Shown here: in pieces, positions 19,673 through 27,819 of the stretch | How the letters are laid out: each line of letters opens with the position of its first letter | Numbering within the stretch: position 1 is the stretch's first letter | Source: Sporisorium sorghi | Taxonomy: Eukaryota; Basidiomycota; Ustilaginomycetes; Ustilaginales; Ustilaginaceae | Direction of reading: 5' to 3' | Assembly (NCBI GenBank): GCA_023212695.1 | Contig: JALCCG010000124.1 | Span: 1 to 59,466, forward strand | DNA: 59,466 nucleotides | Translations under genes and position numbers: made by a program | Notes under the pieces: model-generated | The model's database searches: none | What the model saw: only the letters and a program-made list of their open reading frames with translations | What the model was told of the DNA's origin: nothing

Positions 19673-19704
19673 ATCCCTTGCTCTTAAGGATGTATATGGA
19701 TAAA

Positions 19705-19788
19705 AAAAGCCCCTGTGCTATACAGCGGAAGGAAGTCTGCGCGAGACGATATCTCGCTTAGCTTCCTGCTGTACAGTCGGGGGCTTTT
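19705..19788. terminator. Large branched bidirectional terminator
   Basis: Outer arms AAAAGCCCC (19705-19713)/GGGGCTTTT (19780-19788), then an imperfect CTATACAGC/GCTGTACAG pairing and an inner GCGAGA/TCTCGC hairpin around 19741-19757. A-runs on the left and Ts on the right suit both strands: trxB from the left and the coat gene from the right. Confidence 0.8.
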
Positions 19789-19807
19789 CGTCGTTGGCTG
19801 TAGAAGT

Positions 19808-20296
19808 TTACATGCCCAATGCCTTATTGGCATTCTTCACGTCATTCTCCAGCAATTCCTTCAGGTTATAAGCCGGATACAGTCCGCGCTCCAGCATATA
19901 ATTGAATACCTTGGTGTGGAGCTCAATGGCTCTGTGCATCTGTTTGTGGAACGTTTCTTTTAAGCTTGGCGTTGCGGTCTCGGTAATGGCAGAAGCGTAG
20001 CCGAGAATTGAGGACTTGGCATAACCCAGCAGCTGACCTGCGTAGAAAGCGGTTAGTTCCGAGTCCGAAAGGCTGCGGGTTCCTGTTGGAGCTTCGGAAA
20101 AATAAGGCAGCAATTCCCGCAGGTTCTGCTCGATGTCTCTAATCGCTTCGGCATACAGTGCATGGAGATGTTTATCCTTGATATTATGAATGGACATCTT
20201 GAAGCCGATCAGGCTGTTTGTCTGCGAAGCGGTTATTTCATGCAGCTTCATTGTTTCATGCCATGCAAGATGGCTCGGGTTTGGCTTTATGCTCAC
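19808..20296 (-). CDS. CotF-like spore coat protein
   Basis: About 162 residues, helical, with the C-terminal LERGLYPAYNLKELLENDV that marks CotF-like coat proteins of Bacillus and Paenibacillus, and an early MKLHEITASQTN segment. Such proteins join the inner spore coat. An ATG at 20311 overlaps the stop of a possible 22-codon frame (TAATG), but GGAGG inside that ATG region lies 8 nt before the GTG at 20296, which I prefer. No sigma-E or sigma-K promoter was identified. Confidence 0.75.
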   Translation of the reverse strand: MSIKPNPSHLAWHETMKLHEITASQTNSLIGFKMSIHNIKDKHLHALYAEAIRDIEQNLRELLPYFSEAPTGTRSLSDSELTAFYAGQLLGYAKSSILGYASAITETATPSLKETFHKQMHRAIELHTKVFNYMLERGLYPAYNLKELLENDVKNANKALGM

Positions 20297-20310
20297 AATG
20301 TTTGCCTCCA

Positions 20311-20379
20311 TTAAGTATGATACATTAGCCTATTCCGGGGAAGGGCGAATGGTGCATTGCATGATTGCATGCATGACAT
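20311..20379 (-). CDS. Possible 22-residue peptide between the GNAT and coat genes
   Basis: A 22-codon frame beginning MSCMQSCNAPF. GGAGGAGGG is about 6 nt before its ATG and 4 nt after the stop of the GNAT gene. Its TAA overlaps an ATG of the coat gene as TAATG, the layout of translational coupling. The DNA contains repeated TGCAT palindromes, so it may instead be an RNA structure. No homologue is known to me. Confidence 0.25.
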   Translation of the reverse strand: MSCMQSCNAPFALPRNRLMYHT

Positions 20380-20393
20380 AGCCCTCCTCCATG

Positions 20394-20846
20394 CTATAAA
20401 TCTTGTGACAGCCGTACCATGTCACGAAGCCGCATTCCATTCTCATAGATTTCTTCATCATAATGCCGGACAAAAAAGTCCCGATCAATGCCAGTCATCC
20501 GAAATCCGCATTTCTGATACAGTGCCAGCTGCGCGACGCCGGTGCTGCCGGTTCCGATCTCTATCGTGGCATATCCAAGAATTCGGGCCTGACCGATGGC
20601 ATGGTTCACGAGCAGCTTGCCGTATCCTCGGCCATGGAGATTCTCGCTCACGGCGACATTCACGAGCTCGATTGTATCCGGCCTGGTGGGCAGCAGGACG
20701 TAGACACCAATCGTATTCGATTCATCTTCAGCTACATAACAATGGCCGCGCTTCACATAATCCTCAACGAGTCTTGGCGATGGATCCGCAAGCAACAGCA
20801 GGTCCATGGGGGGCATTTCATGGGTATTGAGTTTTCTAATGTTCAC
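20394..20846 (-). CDS. GNAT-family N-acetyltransferase
   Basis: A 150-residue GNAT enzyme. The acetyl-CoA pyrophosphate loop is in NLHGRGYGKLLVNHAI and the C-terminal strand in LALYQKCGFRMTGIDRDFF. Substrate unknown. The order GNAT, small frame, coat gene on the same strand with tight spacing suggests one transcript. Confidence 0.85.
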   Translation of the reverse strand: MNIRKLNTHEMPPMDLLLLADPSPRLVEDYVKRGHCYVAEDESNTIGVYVLLPTRPDTIELVNVAVSENLHGRGYGKLLVNHAIGQARILGYATIEIGTGSTGVAQLALYQKCGFRMTGIDRDFFVRHYDEEIYENGMRLRDMVRLSQDL

Positions 20847-20977
20847 GAGTGTTCTCCCTTAAGAATTTCATCAGTAATGTAAACAGGTTTATTGTAACAT
20901 GTCTTTACAGCGCATTCCTGTATTTGGATGATATTCAACTTGCGGTTGAATTCCTCCGGGATTCAATAAGCAGGTTA

Positions 20978-21006
20978 TTGTACGTCCCCCGGAACGCCCC
21001 TACAAT
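20978..21006 (+). promoter_or_regulatory. Candidate promoter of the HTH-methyltransferase gene
   Basis: TTGTAC (20978-20983) and TACAAT (21001-21006) with a 17-nt spacer, 24 nt before the chosen ATG at 21031. The -10 is good and the -35 weak. Confidence 0.4.
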
Positions 21007-21030
21007 GTGGTTATTAGGAGCGTGATACAT

Positions 21031-21849
21031 ATGAGAGACATGTTAGCCAAAAATATCAACCGTTACCGCAAAGAGCGCGGTCTTACCCAGGAAGCCTTGG
21101 CGCACAAGCTGGGCGTGACGTTTCAGGCGGTATCCAAATGGGAGACCGGGCAGACTATGCCTGATGTCGCACTGCTTCCGGAGCTGTCGCAGCTGCTGGA
21201 AGTCAGTATGGATAAGCTGTTCGGTTATTCCTCAACAGGCAAATCCCTCAGCATCTATGAGGAGGAGTACAAAACGCCGGACTATTATTGGGGCACGGAG
21301 CCGGGCGCAGCCTGCTATCAGGTGCTTGAGATGATTCCTCCGACAAGAAGGATCAAGCTGCTTGACATCGGGTGCGGGGAAGGTAAGGACGCGGTGTTTT
21401 TTGCCCGTAATGGCTATGATGTCACTGCCTTCGACATTTCGGATGCGGGGATTGAGAAAACCAAGAGACTGGCCGATCAGATTGGGGTTCACGTGAACGT
21501 ATTCAAGGCGGATATTTCGGATTACCGTCTGGACTCGGAGTTTGATGTGCTGTATTCCAGTGGCGTGCTGCATTATATCAGACCGGAGTATCGTGAAGAG
21601 ATCTTTGCCAATTACAAAACATTCACTTCAACAGAGGGACTCCATTGCCTCAACGTATTTGTGCAGAAGCCGTTCATTGCACCTCCTCCGGAGAATGAGC
21701 CATACGCTTATGATTGGAGATCCGGGGAGCTGACGATGCATTACCACGATTGGCTGATTCACAGCTGCCCGGAGGTGATATTTGATTGCAACTCGTCCGG
21801 CATACCGCATCGGCATGCCATGACCAAGATGCTTGCGCAGAAGGTGTGA
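21031..21849 (+). CDS. XRE-type HTH fused to a class I SAM methyltransferase
   Basis: A 272-residue two-domain protein. Residues 1-65 are an XRE/Cro helix-turn-helix (NINRYRKERGLTQEALAHKL, then VSKWETGQTMPDVALLPELS). Residues about 75-270 form a Rossmann methyltransferase with the SAM loop LLDIGCGEGKDAVFFARNGY, then VTAFDISDAG and DVLYSSGVLHYI. The methyltransferase half resembles the tellurite-resistance TehB type, but its substrate is not evident. A GTG at 21007 lies before the predicted transcript start; AGGAG at 21015-21019 favours the ATG at 21031. It may sense and modify in one polypeptide. Confidence 0.85.
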   Translation: MRDMLAKNINRYRKERGLTQEALAHKLGVTFQAVSKWETGQTMPDVALLPELSQLLEVSMDKLFGYSSTGKSLSIYEEEYKTPDYYWGTEPGAACYQVLEMIPPTRRIKLLDIGCGEGKDAVFFARNGYDVTAFDISDAGIEKTKRLADQIGVHVNVFKADISDYRLDSEFDVLYSSGVLHYIRPEYREEIFANYKTFTSTEGLHCLNVFVQKPFIAPPPENEPYAYDWRSGELTMHYHDWLIHSCPEVIFDCNSSGIPHRHAMTKMLAQKV

Positions 21850-22025
21850 TGGAAGAGGGCGTTTTGGTGATCAAAAATAGGTTAAACAAAAAAATACCGG
21901 CTGTAAGGGAAGGATTAGACCGGTGAATCGCCAATTCATACTGTACAGATCCGAGGCGTTCCGAGGGGGACGTCTTAATTCTAATGGACTGAGGCCGCCG
22001 ATGGGATGGCAGGTAGGGAGAAGTT

Positions 22026-22805
22026 ATGAAAAGAGTACGTATTCCATTTGATATAAAGACGCTGCCTGTCAGCTTGCAGCCCTATATCCAGGCGGCTGCC
22101 GTCTATGACAGCAGCTCCTCGGAACAGGCCAAGACCCTGTACATCGAGGGAGCGAGCCAACGTATGTTTTTGAAGATAGCGAAAAGGAATGAACTGAAGA
22201 GAGAAGGAATGATGTCGGACTATCTACATGGAAAGGGTCTGGCTCCCAAGGTCATGGCTTATGAACAGGATAACGGCAGTGATTACCTGCTGACCGAAGC
22301 CCTGCAAGGGGATGACGGTGTATCCGGAGGGCATTTGGAAGATCCGAAGAAGCTGGCTGCCGTATTCGGGGAGAGTCTTCGTTATCTCCATTCTTTATCT
22401 GCTGCGGATTGTCCATTTCCGAATCGAACGGCTGAACTTTTGAAAGAGCATCAGGAAAGCCTCATGAGCAAATCAGATGAAATTGGAGCCTTTCCCGGTG
22501 GAAGGGAACGGGCTCTGTCAGATCTTGAGAAGCTGGGAGGAACGGCAGTTCATGATGTGCTTCTCCATGGCGACTACTGTCTGCCGAATATCATCATGAG
22601 GGATTTCCGCCTCGAGGGATTCGTTGACCTGGGTTATGGCGGGATTGGAGACCTTCATTATGACCTTTATTGGGGCATCTGGACGCTGCGATATAATCTG
22701 AGTTGCGATGACTACAAGGATATTTTCCTAAATCATTACGGACGTACCCACTTCGATGCGGAGAGATTGGCTATATGGACTGCACTGACAGACATGATCA
22801 ACTAA
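22026..22805 (+). CDS. APH(3')-like aminoglycoside phosphotransferase family kinase
   Basis: A 259-residue protein with the antibiotic-kinase fold. The catalytic loop is in LLHGDYCLPNIIMRD and the metal-binding Asp in FVDLGYGGIGDLHYDL, both close to APH(3') enzymes. The N-terminal ATP-binding lobe shows LKIAKRNELKREGMMSDYLH. Length is normal for APH(3'). Real substrates may be aminoglycosides or another hydroxylated metabolite; resistance is not shown by sequence. AGGGAG precedes the ATG. About 175 bp upstream contain no clear promoter. Confidence 0.8.
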   Translation: MKRVRIPFDIKTLPVSLQPYIQAAAVYDSSSSEQAKTLYIEGASQRMFLKIAKRNELKREGMMSDYLHGKGLAPKVMAYEQDNGSDYLLTEALQGDDGVSGGHLEDPKKLAAVFGESLRYLHSLSAADCPFPNRTAELLKEHQESLMSKSDEIGAFPGGRERALSDLEKLGGTAVHDVLLHGDYCLPNIIMRDFRLEGFVDLGYGGIGDLHYDLYWGIWTLRYNLSCDDYKDIFLNHYGRTHFDAERLAIWTALTDMIN

Positions 22806-22832
22806 CAGAAGAGGAGAAAGGAGGAAATGCAT

Positions 22833-23327
22833 ATGAATTCGTATCAGATTCGCGCTGCAGGAATGGAGGACGGGGCATTCTTGCGGGATATGCTGTATGA
22901 GTCCCTATACGTGACTGAAGGAGAGGAGCCTTTTAGCCGGGACGTGCTTGAAGAGCCGTTCATGAAAAAATATGTGGAGAACTGGGGCAGAGCCGGCGAT
23001 CTGGGTTACATTGCTGAAAATGGTGTCGGCAAGCCGATAGGCTCGATCCATATCCGTTATTTTGATGAAGGGAACAAGGGATTCGGTTATGTCAGCGATG
23101 ATATTCCGGAGCTCGGGATGGCGCTGCTTCCGGAATCCCGCGGACAAGGAATTGGGACCGCACTCATGAAGGAATTGTTCAGGGGAATGAAGGAGAAGGG
23201 AATTCACAAGGTATCGCTTAGCGTAGATCCGGGGAATGCGGCGGCTATGAAACTATATGAACGTTTTGGATTTCTGGAGGTGGGGGTGAGCGGTACCTCT
23301 ATCACGATGGTTGCAGATGTGGTCTAA
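22833..23327 (+). CDS. GNAT-family N-acetyltransferase
   Basis: A 164-residue GNAT enzyme with acetyl-CoA motif LPESRGQGIGTALMKELF and C-terminal DPGNAAAMKLYERFGFLEVG. It follows the APH-like gene by about 28 nt. AAAGGAGG (22817-22824) is 2 nt before the first ATG (22827) but 8 nt before the second (22833), which I use. Substrate unknown. Confidence 0.85.
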   Translation: MNSYQIRAAGMEDGAFLRDMLYESLYVTEGEEPFSRDVLEEPFMKKYVENWGRAGDLGYIAENGVGKPIGSIHIRYFDEGNKGFGYVSDDIPELGMALLPESRGQGIGTALMKELFRGMKEKGIHKVSLSVDPGNAAAMKLYERFGFLEVGVSGTSITMVADVV

Positions 23328-23372
23328 AACAAGGAATCTTGAACGACTCATGATGGAGAAGGGTGGATAACG

Positions 23373-23951
23373 ATGCTGGTGTACGAGGCAGGACCGATCA
23401 CGGTCCGCGAGCTGGAGGAGAGAGATGAGTCATCTTTGGTGTTCTGGCTATCCAACCCGGATGTGCTGCAGTACTACGGGGGAAGGGACCATCCCCATGA
23501 CCCAGCGCTGGTGAGGGAGCATTTCTACGTGGATGATGAGGAGACTCGGTGTTTGATCGAATATGACGGGAAGCCGATCGGATACATTCAGTTTTATCCC
23601 CTGGATGAAGAGGGGCTATATCATTACGGGTATGAGAAGGCTGAAGCCGGTTCCATAGCGTTCGGGATGGATCAGTTCATCGGAGAGCCGACTTATTGGA
23701 ATCAGGGCATCGGCACGAAACTCGTATCATCCATGGTGGATTATCTCGTGCATCACCGGCAGGCCGAACGTATCGTGATGGACCCGCAAACCTGGAATGA
23801 ACGTGCCATCGCTTGTTATGAGAAGTGCGGGTTCCGTAAGGTACGACTGCTGGAGAAGCATGAACTGCACGAGGGAGAGCTTCGGGACTGCTGGATCATA
23901 GAATATAGGGGGAAACGCCACCAATCAAATTCATCCGAGGAACCATTATAA
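23373..23951 (+). CDS. AAC(6')-like aminoglycoside acetyltransferase family protein
   Basis: A 192-residue GNAT enzyme of the AAC(6') type (Acetyltransf_8). Marks are FGMDQFIGEPTYWNQGIGT and VMDPQTWNERAIACYEKCGF, arranged as in AAC(6')-Ib-like enzymes. These acetylate the 6'-amine of aminoglycosides; many chromosomal relatives have other or unknown substrates. Third gene of an APH-GNAT-AAC run that ends at a terminator. Confidence 0.78.
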   Translation: MLVYEAGPITVRELEERDESSLVFWLSNPDVLQYYGGRDHPHDPALVREHFYVDDEETRCLIEYDGKPIGYIQFYPLDEEGLYHYGYEKAEAGSIAFGMDQFIGEPTYWNQGIGTKLVSSMVDYLVHHRQAERIVMDPQTWNERAIACYEKCGFRKVRLLEKHELHEGELRDCWIIEYRGKRHQSNSSEEPL

Positions 23952-23959
23952 AGATAATG

Positions 23960-23993
23960 AAGCGCCCCACGAGCATAATCGGGGGCGCTTTTT
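23960..23993. terminator. Bidirectional terminator
   Basis: A 9-bp GC-rich stem (23960-23968 with 23982-23990), a 13-nt loop and a T-run. It separates the acetyltransferase run (+) from the convergent tct/malic enzyme operon (-). Confidence 0.9.
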
Positions 23994-24011
23994 ATCGGAA
24001 TATAAGAAGCT

Positions 24012-24260
24012 CTAATCCTCTTTCAGCTGAAGCTGAAGATGATGCTTCGCGAATACTTCCTGCATGGCGGCTTTCGCTTCCAATTGGTCTGGGCCGTAAA
24101 CGTACAGAAGGTAGGTTTGATTGCGGTACAGCGTCATGCTTAGGCCCAGTATGCTTTTTACGTCAATATAATGATCCGGCCCCAGGACGAGTACGATGCT
24201 TGATGAGAAATCATTTGCCCTCATATTAATGTCCACGATGGCCCTTATGCTGCTTCCCAT
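24012..24260 (-). CDS. Degenerate HPr-fold protein lacking the His15 segment
   Basis: An 82-residue protein whose middle and end follow HPr: helix 1-like AIVDINMRANDFSSSI, then the regulatory-serine motif DVKSILGL (Ser36, aligning with Ser46 of HPr/Crh), then LYVYGPDQLEAKAAMQEVF, matching the last strand and helix. The first beta strand and the GxHARP loop with phosphocarrier His15 are missing: the protein opens with MGSSIRA where HPr has the His loop. A TGA lies in frame 21 nt before the ATG, so this is not a misplaced start. GGGGAGG precedes the ATG. It is 41 bp downstream of the malic enzyme gene and is probably the last gene of tctCBA-malic enzyme. It cannot be a PTS phosphocarrier; it might be a substrate or decoy for HprK, as Crh is. 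I do not know a characterised homologue. Confidence 0.8.
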   Translation of the reverse strand: MGSSIRAIVDINMRANDFSSSIVLVLGPDHYIDVKSILGLSMTLYRNQTYLLYVYGPDQLEAKAAMQEVFAKHHLQLQLKED

Positions 24261-24301
24261 TAGTGAATCCTCCCCGCTTCATGGAATGGAGTCGATAATC
24301 G

Positions 24302-25723
24302 TTAACGATATTCTCTTGGAATTCTGCGGGCTACTCCTGTCCGGATGGCTGCTCGGATGACGAGGTCCCGGATACCGCTTACGACTTGCTGGTTGAAGAC
24401 ACTCGGGATGATATAGTGCCTGCTTCGTTCCTTGTCCGAGACAGCAGAAGCGATGGCTTCCGCTGCTGCCAGCTTCATCTCCTCGTTGATCGCGGAAGCT
24501 CTGCAATCCAGGGCGCCGCGGAAGATGCCGGGGAAGCATAACACGTTATTGATCTGGTTCGGATAATCTGATCGTCCTGTGGCGATGACACCCACGATAT
24601 CCTCGGCTTCTTCCGGCAGAATCTCCGGTACCGGGTTTGCCATTGCGAAGACAATAGGACGTTCCGCCATGGTTTGAACATGCTCTCTTTTCAGGATTCC
24701 CCCGGCCGACAGGCCGATGAATACGTCAGCACCCTGGATGACCTCTTGCAGCGTTCCGGACAATCGATCGGGGTTGGTATGGTTGGCGTACCATTGCCAC
24801 ATCGGATTGTCATACGTCTGATCTGCCGTCAGTGCACCAATGCGATCAACACCGATGATATTCTTCACGCCTGCCGACAACAGTATTTTGCTGCAGGCTA
24901 TGCCCGCGGCACCGATGCCGCAGACGACCACCTTCAGATCCTCGACCGATTTACCAACGACCTTAAGCGCATTGATCAGGGCAGCGTACAGGACGACGGC
25001 TGTTCCATGCTGATCGTCATGGAATACCGGGATGTCGAGCTCCTCGCGCAGCCGCTGTTCAATCTCGAAGCAGCGCGGTGAGGAGATATCTTCCAGATTA
25101 ATCCCGCCGAACGCAGGGGCAATGGCTTTGATCGCCGCAATGATGCCCTCGGTATCCTGCGTATCCAGGCAGATGGGGAAGGAGTCCACGTCCGCCAGCT
25201 GTTTGAACAGCATCGATTTGCCTTCCATGACCGGCATGGCAGCATATGGACCGATATTGCCGAGTCCCAGGACAGCGCTGCCGTCGGAGATGACGGCGAC
25301 GGTGTTGCGTTTCACGGTGAGCGTAAACGCCTTGCGCGGCTCCTCATGAATGGCCATGCATACGCGTGCGACATCCGGTGTATACACGCGGGAGAGGTCG
25401 TCACGGTTTTGGATCGGCGCTTTCAGCTTGGTCTCGATTTTTCCTCCCAGGTGCAGCAGGAAGGTGCGATCGGACAGATGCTGCAGCCGAACACCCGGCA
25501 AGGTGCGGATGCGCTCGGTAATGATGTCGATGTCAACGGTATCGATGACGGTGATGGTGACGTCGCGAATCGTAGTATGACTGCTGGTCTGGATGACGTC
25601 AATGGCTACGATGTCGCCGCCAGCCTCAAAGATAGCGGCCGTCACTTGACCAAAGCTTGCTTCTTCCGTATTCATTTCGATTCGGGCAATGACACTTTTG
25701 CCGCCTAGTTTGCTGGTATTCAT
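24302..25723 (-). CDS. NAD(P)-dependent malic enzyme with N-terminal ACT domain
   Basis: A 473-residue enzyme that decarboxylates malate to pyruvate. Residues 1-80 resemble an ACT regulatory domain (SVIARIEMNTEEASFGQVTA). The catalytic part shows YTPDVARVC, VISDGSAVLGLGNIG, the metal-site segment FHDDQHGTAVVLYAALINAL and the nucleotide fold VVVCGIGAAGIACSKILLSAG. This is the bacterial short type, related to YtsJ, with the extra ACT domain. AAGGAGG before the ATG. It lies 33 bp after tctA on the same strand, so imported C4 acid or citrate-derived malate could go directly to pyruvate. Confidence 0.93.
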   Translation of the reverse strand: MNTSKLGGKSVIARIEMNTEEASFGQVTAAIFEAGGDIVAIDVIQTSSHTTIRDVTITVIDTVDIDIITERIRTLPGVRLQHLSDRTFLLHLGGKIETKLKAPIQNRDDLSRVYTPDVARVCMAIHEEPRKAFTLTVKRNTVAVISDGSAVLGLGNIGPYAAMPVMEGKSMLFKQLADVDSFPICLDTQDTEGIIAAIKAIAPAFGGINLEDISSPRCFEIEQRLREELDIPVFHDDQHGTAVVLYAALINALKVVGKSVEDLKVVVCGIGAAGIACSKILLSAGVKNIIGVDRIGALTADQTYDNPMWQWYANHTNPDRLSGTLQEVIQGADVFIGLSAGGILKREHVQTMAERPIVFAMANPVPEILPEEAEDIVGVIATGRSDYPNQINNVLCFPGIFRGALDCRASAINEEMKLAAAEAIASAVSDKERSRHYIIPSVFNQQVVSGIRDLVIRAAIRTGVARRIPREYR

Positions 25724-25756
25724 GACTGCCTCCTTGACCTATCGGTATACGTATAG

Positions 25757-27283
25757 TTAGCCTTCTTCATTCACGACAACTTCTTTGCCTCTGCGCTTCA
25801 GCAGAATCGGAACGAGAATCCAGAGAACTGCAATGATGAGGAATGTCAGCGACATCGGCTTCTGCAGGAAAATCATGAAGTCGCCGTTGGATGTGGTTAG
25901 TGCCCGGCGCATATTGTTCTCAATCATCGGGCCCAGTACGAGTCCGAGCACGAGCGGGGCCAGCGGGAAGTCATTACGAGCAAGCAGGAAGCCCGCAATG
26001 CCGCAGCCGAGCAGCAGGATCAGGTCGAAGATCTGCGCTTGAACGGCATAAACACCGAATATGGAGATGGCAATGATGATCGGGATGAGGTATTTAGCCG
26101 GGGTCTGGATGACCTTGGCAAATACTTTGACCAGCGGCATATTCAGTACGAGCAGAAGCAGGTTGCCGATGAGCATGCTGGCAATCAGCCCCCATGCGAC
26201 TTGAGGATGTTCCTCAAACAGAAGCGGGCCCGGCTGGATGTTATACATGATGAGCGCCCCCATCAGGATGGCGGTGGTGCCGGAGCCCGGTATGCCGAGC
26301 GTCAGCAGCGGGATCATAGCGCCTCCGGATGCTGCGTTGTTGGCCGACTCCGGAGCGGCTACGCCTGCGATGTTGCCTTTGCCGAAGGATTCCGGATTTT
26401 TGCTGATCTTTTTCTCAACGATATAACTGAAGAAGGAAGCGAGTGTTGCACCGGCGCCCGGCAGAATGCCGATAAAGAAGCCGAGAACGGAACCTCGGGC
26501 AATCGGTCCGGCGCTATCCTTCAGATCCTTGCGTGTTGGCAGGATACGGCCGATCTTGGACGTTTGACCCGCAATGTAGTCTCTCTCCAGGATGGATTTG
26601 AACACTTCACCAAGGGCAAACAAACCAACGGCAATCGTCAAGAATTCCAGACCGGAGTACAGGATTGGAATGTCGAAGGTGAATCGGGCGACGCCGGATA
26701 CGGTATCCATGCCGATGGTGGCCAGAAGCAGGCCGAAAACGGTCATAATGAGTGCCTTAGTGATCGATTTCCCCGCAAGCCCGCTCACCGCGCAGAGTCC
26801 GAGCAGCATGAGCGAGAAATAATCGGCAGGGCCGAATTTAATCGCAACATTGGATAAAGGCTGTGCCAGCAGAATCAATGCCACAAGCGCAAAGAGCCCG
26901 GCAGCAAACGAACCGATGGCAGCGATGGACAGTGCCGGGCCGGCTCTGCCCTGTTTTGCCATCTGATAGCCGTCCAGCGTTGTCACGACAGACGAGGACT
27001 CCCCGGGCGTATTGAGCAGGATCGAGGTTGTAGAGCCACCATACATGGCCCCGTAATATACGCCAGCAAGGAGAATGATGGAGCTGGTGGCTGCTGCTTC
27101 CGCTGGCAGGCCGCTTGTCATGGAGGCGGTCACCGGGATCAGAAGCGCGACGCCGCTCATCGGACCGATGCCGGGCAGCACGCCGACGGAGGTGCCGATC
27201 AGCACGCCGATGAAGGCGAAGAGAAGATTATGCCACTGCAAGGCGGTCATAAAGCCATCCGCCAAATAATCCAAAACGTTCAT
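25757..27283 (-). CDS. tctA: Tripartite tricarboxylate transporter, large permease
   Basis: A 508-residue membrane protein with about 12 helices. Family marks include GVLPGIGPMSGVALLIPVTA near the N-terminus, YGGSTTSILLNTPGESSSVV, and their inverted repeat GILPGAGATLASFFSYIVEK later on. TctA moves carboxylates such as citrate with Na+ or H+, together with TctB and TctC. Last of the three transporter genes. Confidence 0.96.
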   Translation of the reverse strand: MNVLDYLADGFMTALQWHNLLFAFIGVLIGTSVGVLPGIGPMSGVALLIPVTASMTSGLPAEAAATSSIILLAGVYYGAMYGGSTTSILLNTPGESSSVVTTLDGYQMAKQGRAGPALSIAAIGSFAAGLFALVALILLAQPLSNVAIKFGPADYFSLMLLGLCAVSGLAGKSITKALIMTVFGLLLATIGMDTVSGVARFTFDIPILYSGLEFLTIAVGLFALGEVFKSILERDYIAGQTSKIGRILPTRKDLKDSAGPIARGSVLGFFIGILPGAGATLASFFSYIVEKKISKNPESFGKGNIAGVAAPESANNAASGGAMIPLLTLGIPGSGTTAILMGALIMYNIQPGPLLFEEHPQVAWGLIASMLIGNLLLLVLNMPLVKVFAKVIQTPAKYLIPIIIAISIFGVYAVQAQIFDLILLLGCGIAGFLLARNDFPLAPLVLGLVLGPMIENNMRRALTTSNGDFMIFLQKPMSLTFLIIAVLWILVPILLKRRGKEVVVNEEG

Positions 27284-27301
27284 TGTAGATTCCTCCCATG
27301 C

Positions 27302-27757
27302 TCATGATAGCCAAGACGGGAAGCCCGGCATGGAGCCTTCCAGCAAGACAACAAAGATGACATACACGCCGCCGGAGAACAGCGCGGAGATTAGAATGGA
27401 TTTCAGCCACTTCCCTCGTTCCAGCGTCTGGAACGCAAACAGGAGGAACAGGAATGTGCCGATGATATAACCGATGACTTCCAGGAAATAGGCGTAGAGA
27501 AAGGCTGCAGCGAAAATCATAAAGAATCGCTTGTAATCCAGCTTCTCCTTCTGGCTTTCTGTCGGCTTTGCCTTCAAAGCTTCATAAAACAAACGAATGC
27601 TTAGCAGTACAAGCGCCAATCCGAGACCAAAAGGGAATATGTTAGGCCCAACGGTGCTGCCGTATGCGGATGCGCTGATCTTGGCGCTCTGCCACATGAA
27701 GCCGATGCCCAGGAGCAGGAATACGATGCTGGCGTAGCGGTCAAACGTTCTGTTCAA
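27302..27757 (-). CDS. tctB: Tripartite tricarboxylate transporter, small membrane subunit
   Basis: About 151 residues with four predicted helices, the size and layout of TctB. It lies between tctC and tctA, 18 nt before tctA. A GTG at 27766 overlaps the ribosome binding site; the TTG at 27757 lies 8 nt after GGAGG and is the better start. TctB sequences diverge widely, so context carries much of the call. Confidence 0.88.
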   Translation of the reverse strand: MNRTFDRYASIVFLLLGIGFMWQSAKISASAYGSTVGPNIFPFGLGLALVLLSIRLFYEALKAKPTESQKEKLDYKRFFMIFAAAFLYAYFLEVIGYIIGTFLFLLFAFQTLERGKWLKSILISALFSGGVYVIFVVLLEGSMPGFPSWLS

Positions 27758-27819
27758 GGGTGACACCTCCTCAAGGATGAAAAGGGAGAGGGAACCTTCG
27801 CTCCCTCATTCCCCCTGTA

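Noticed and set aside
26039..26857. A 272-codon plus-strand frame inside tctA
   Set aside because: Antisense to a clear TctA permease; composition is hydrophilic and domain-free.
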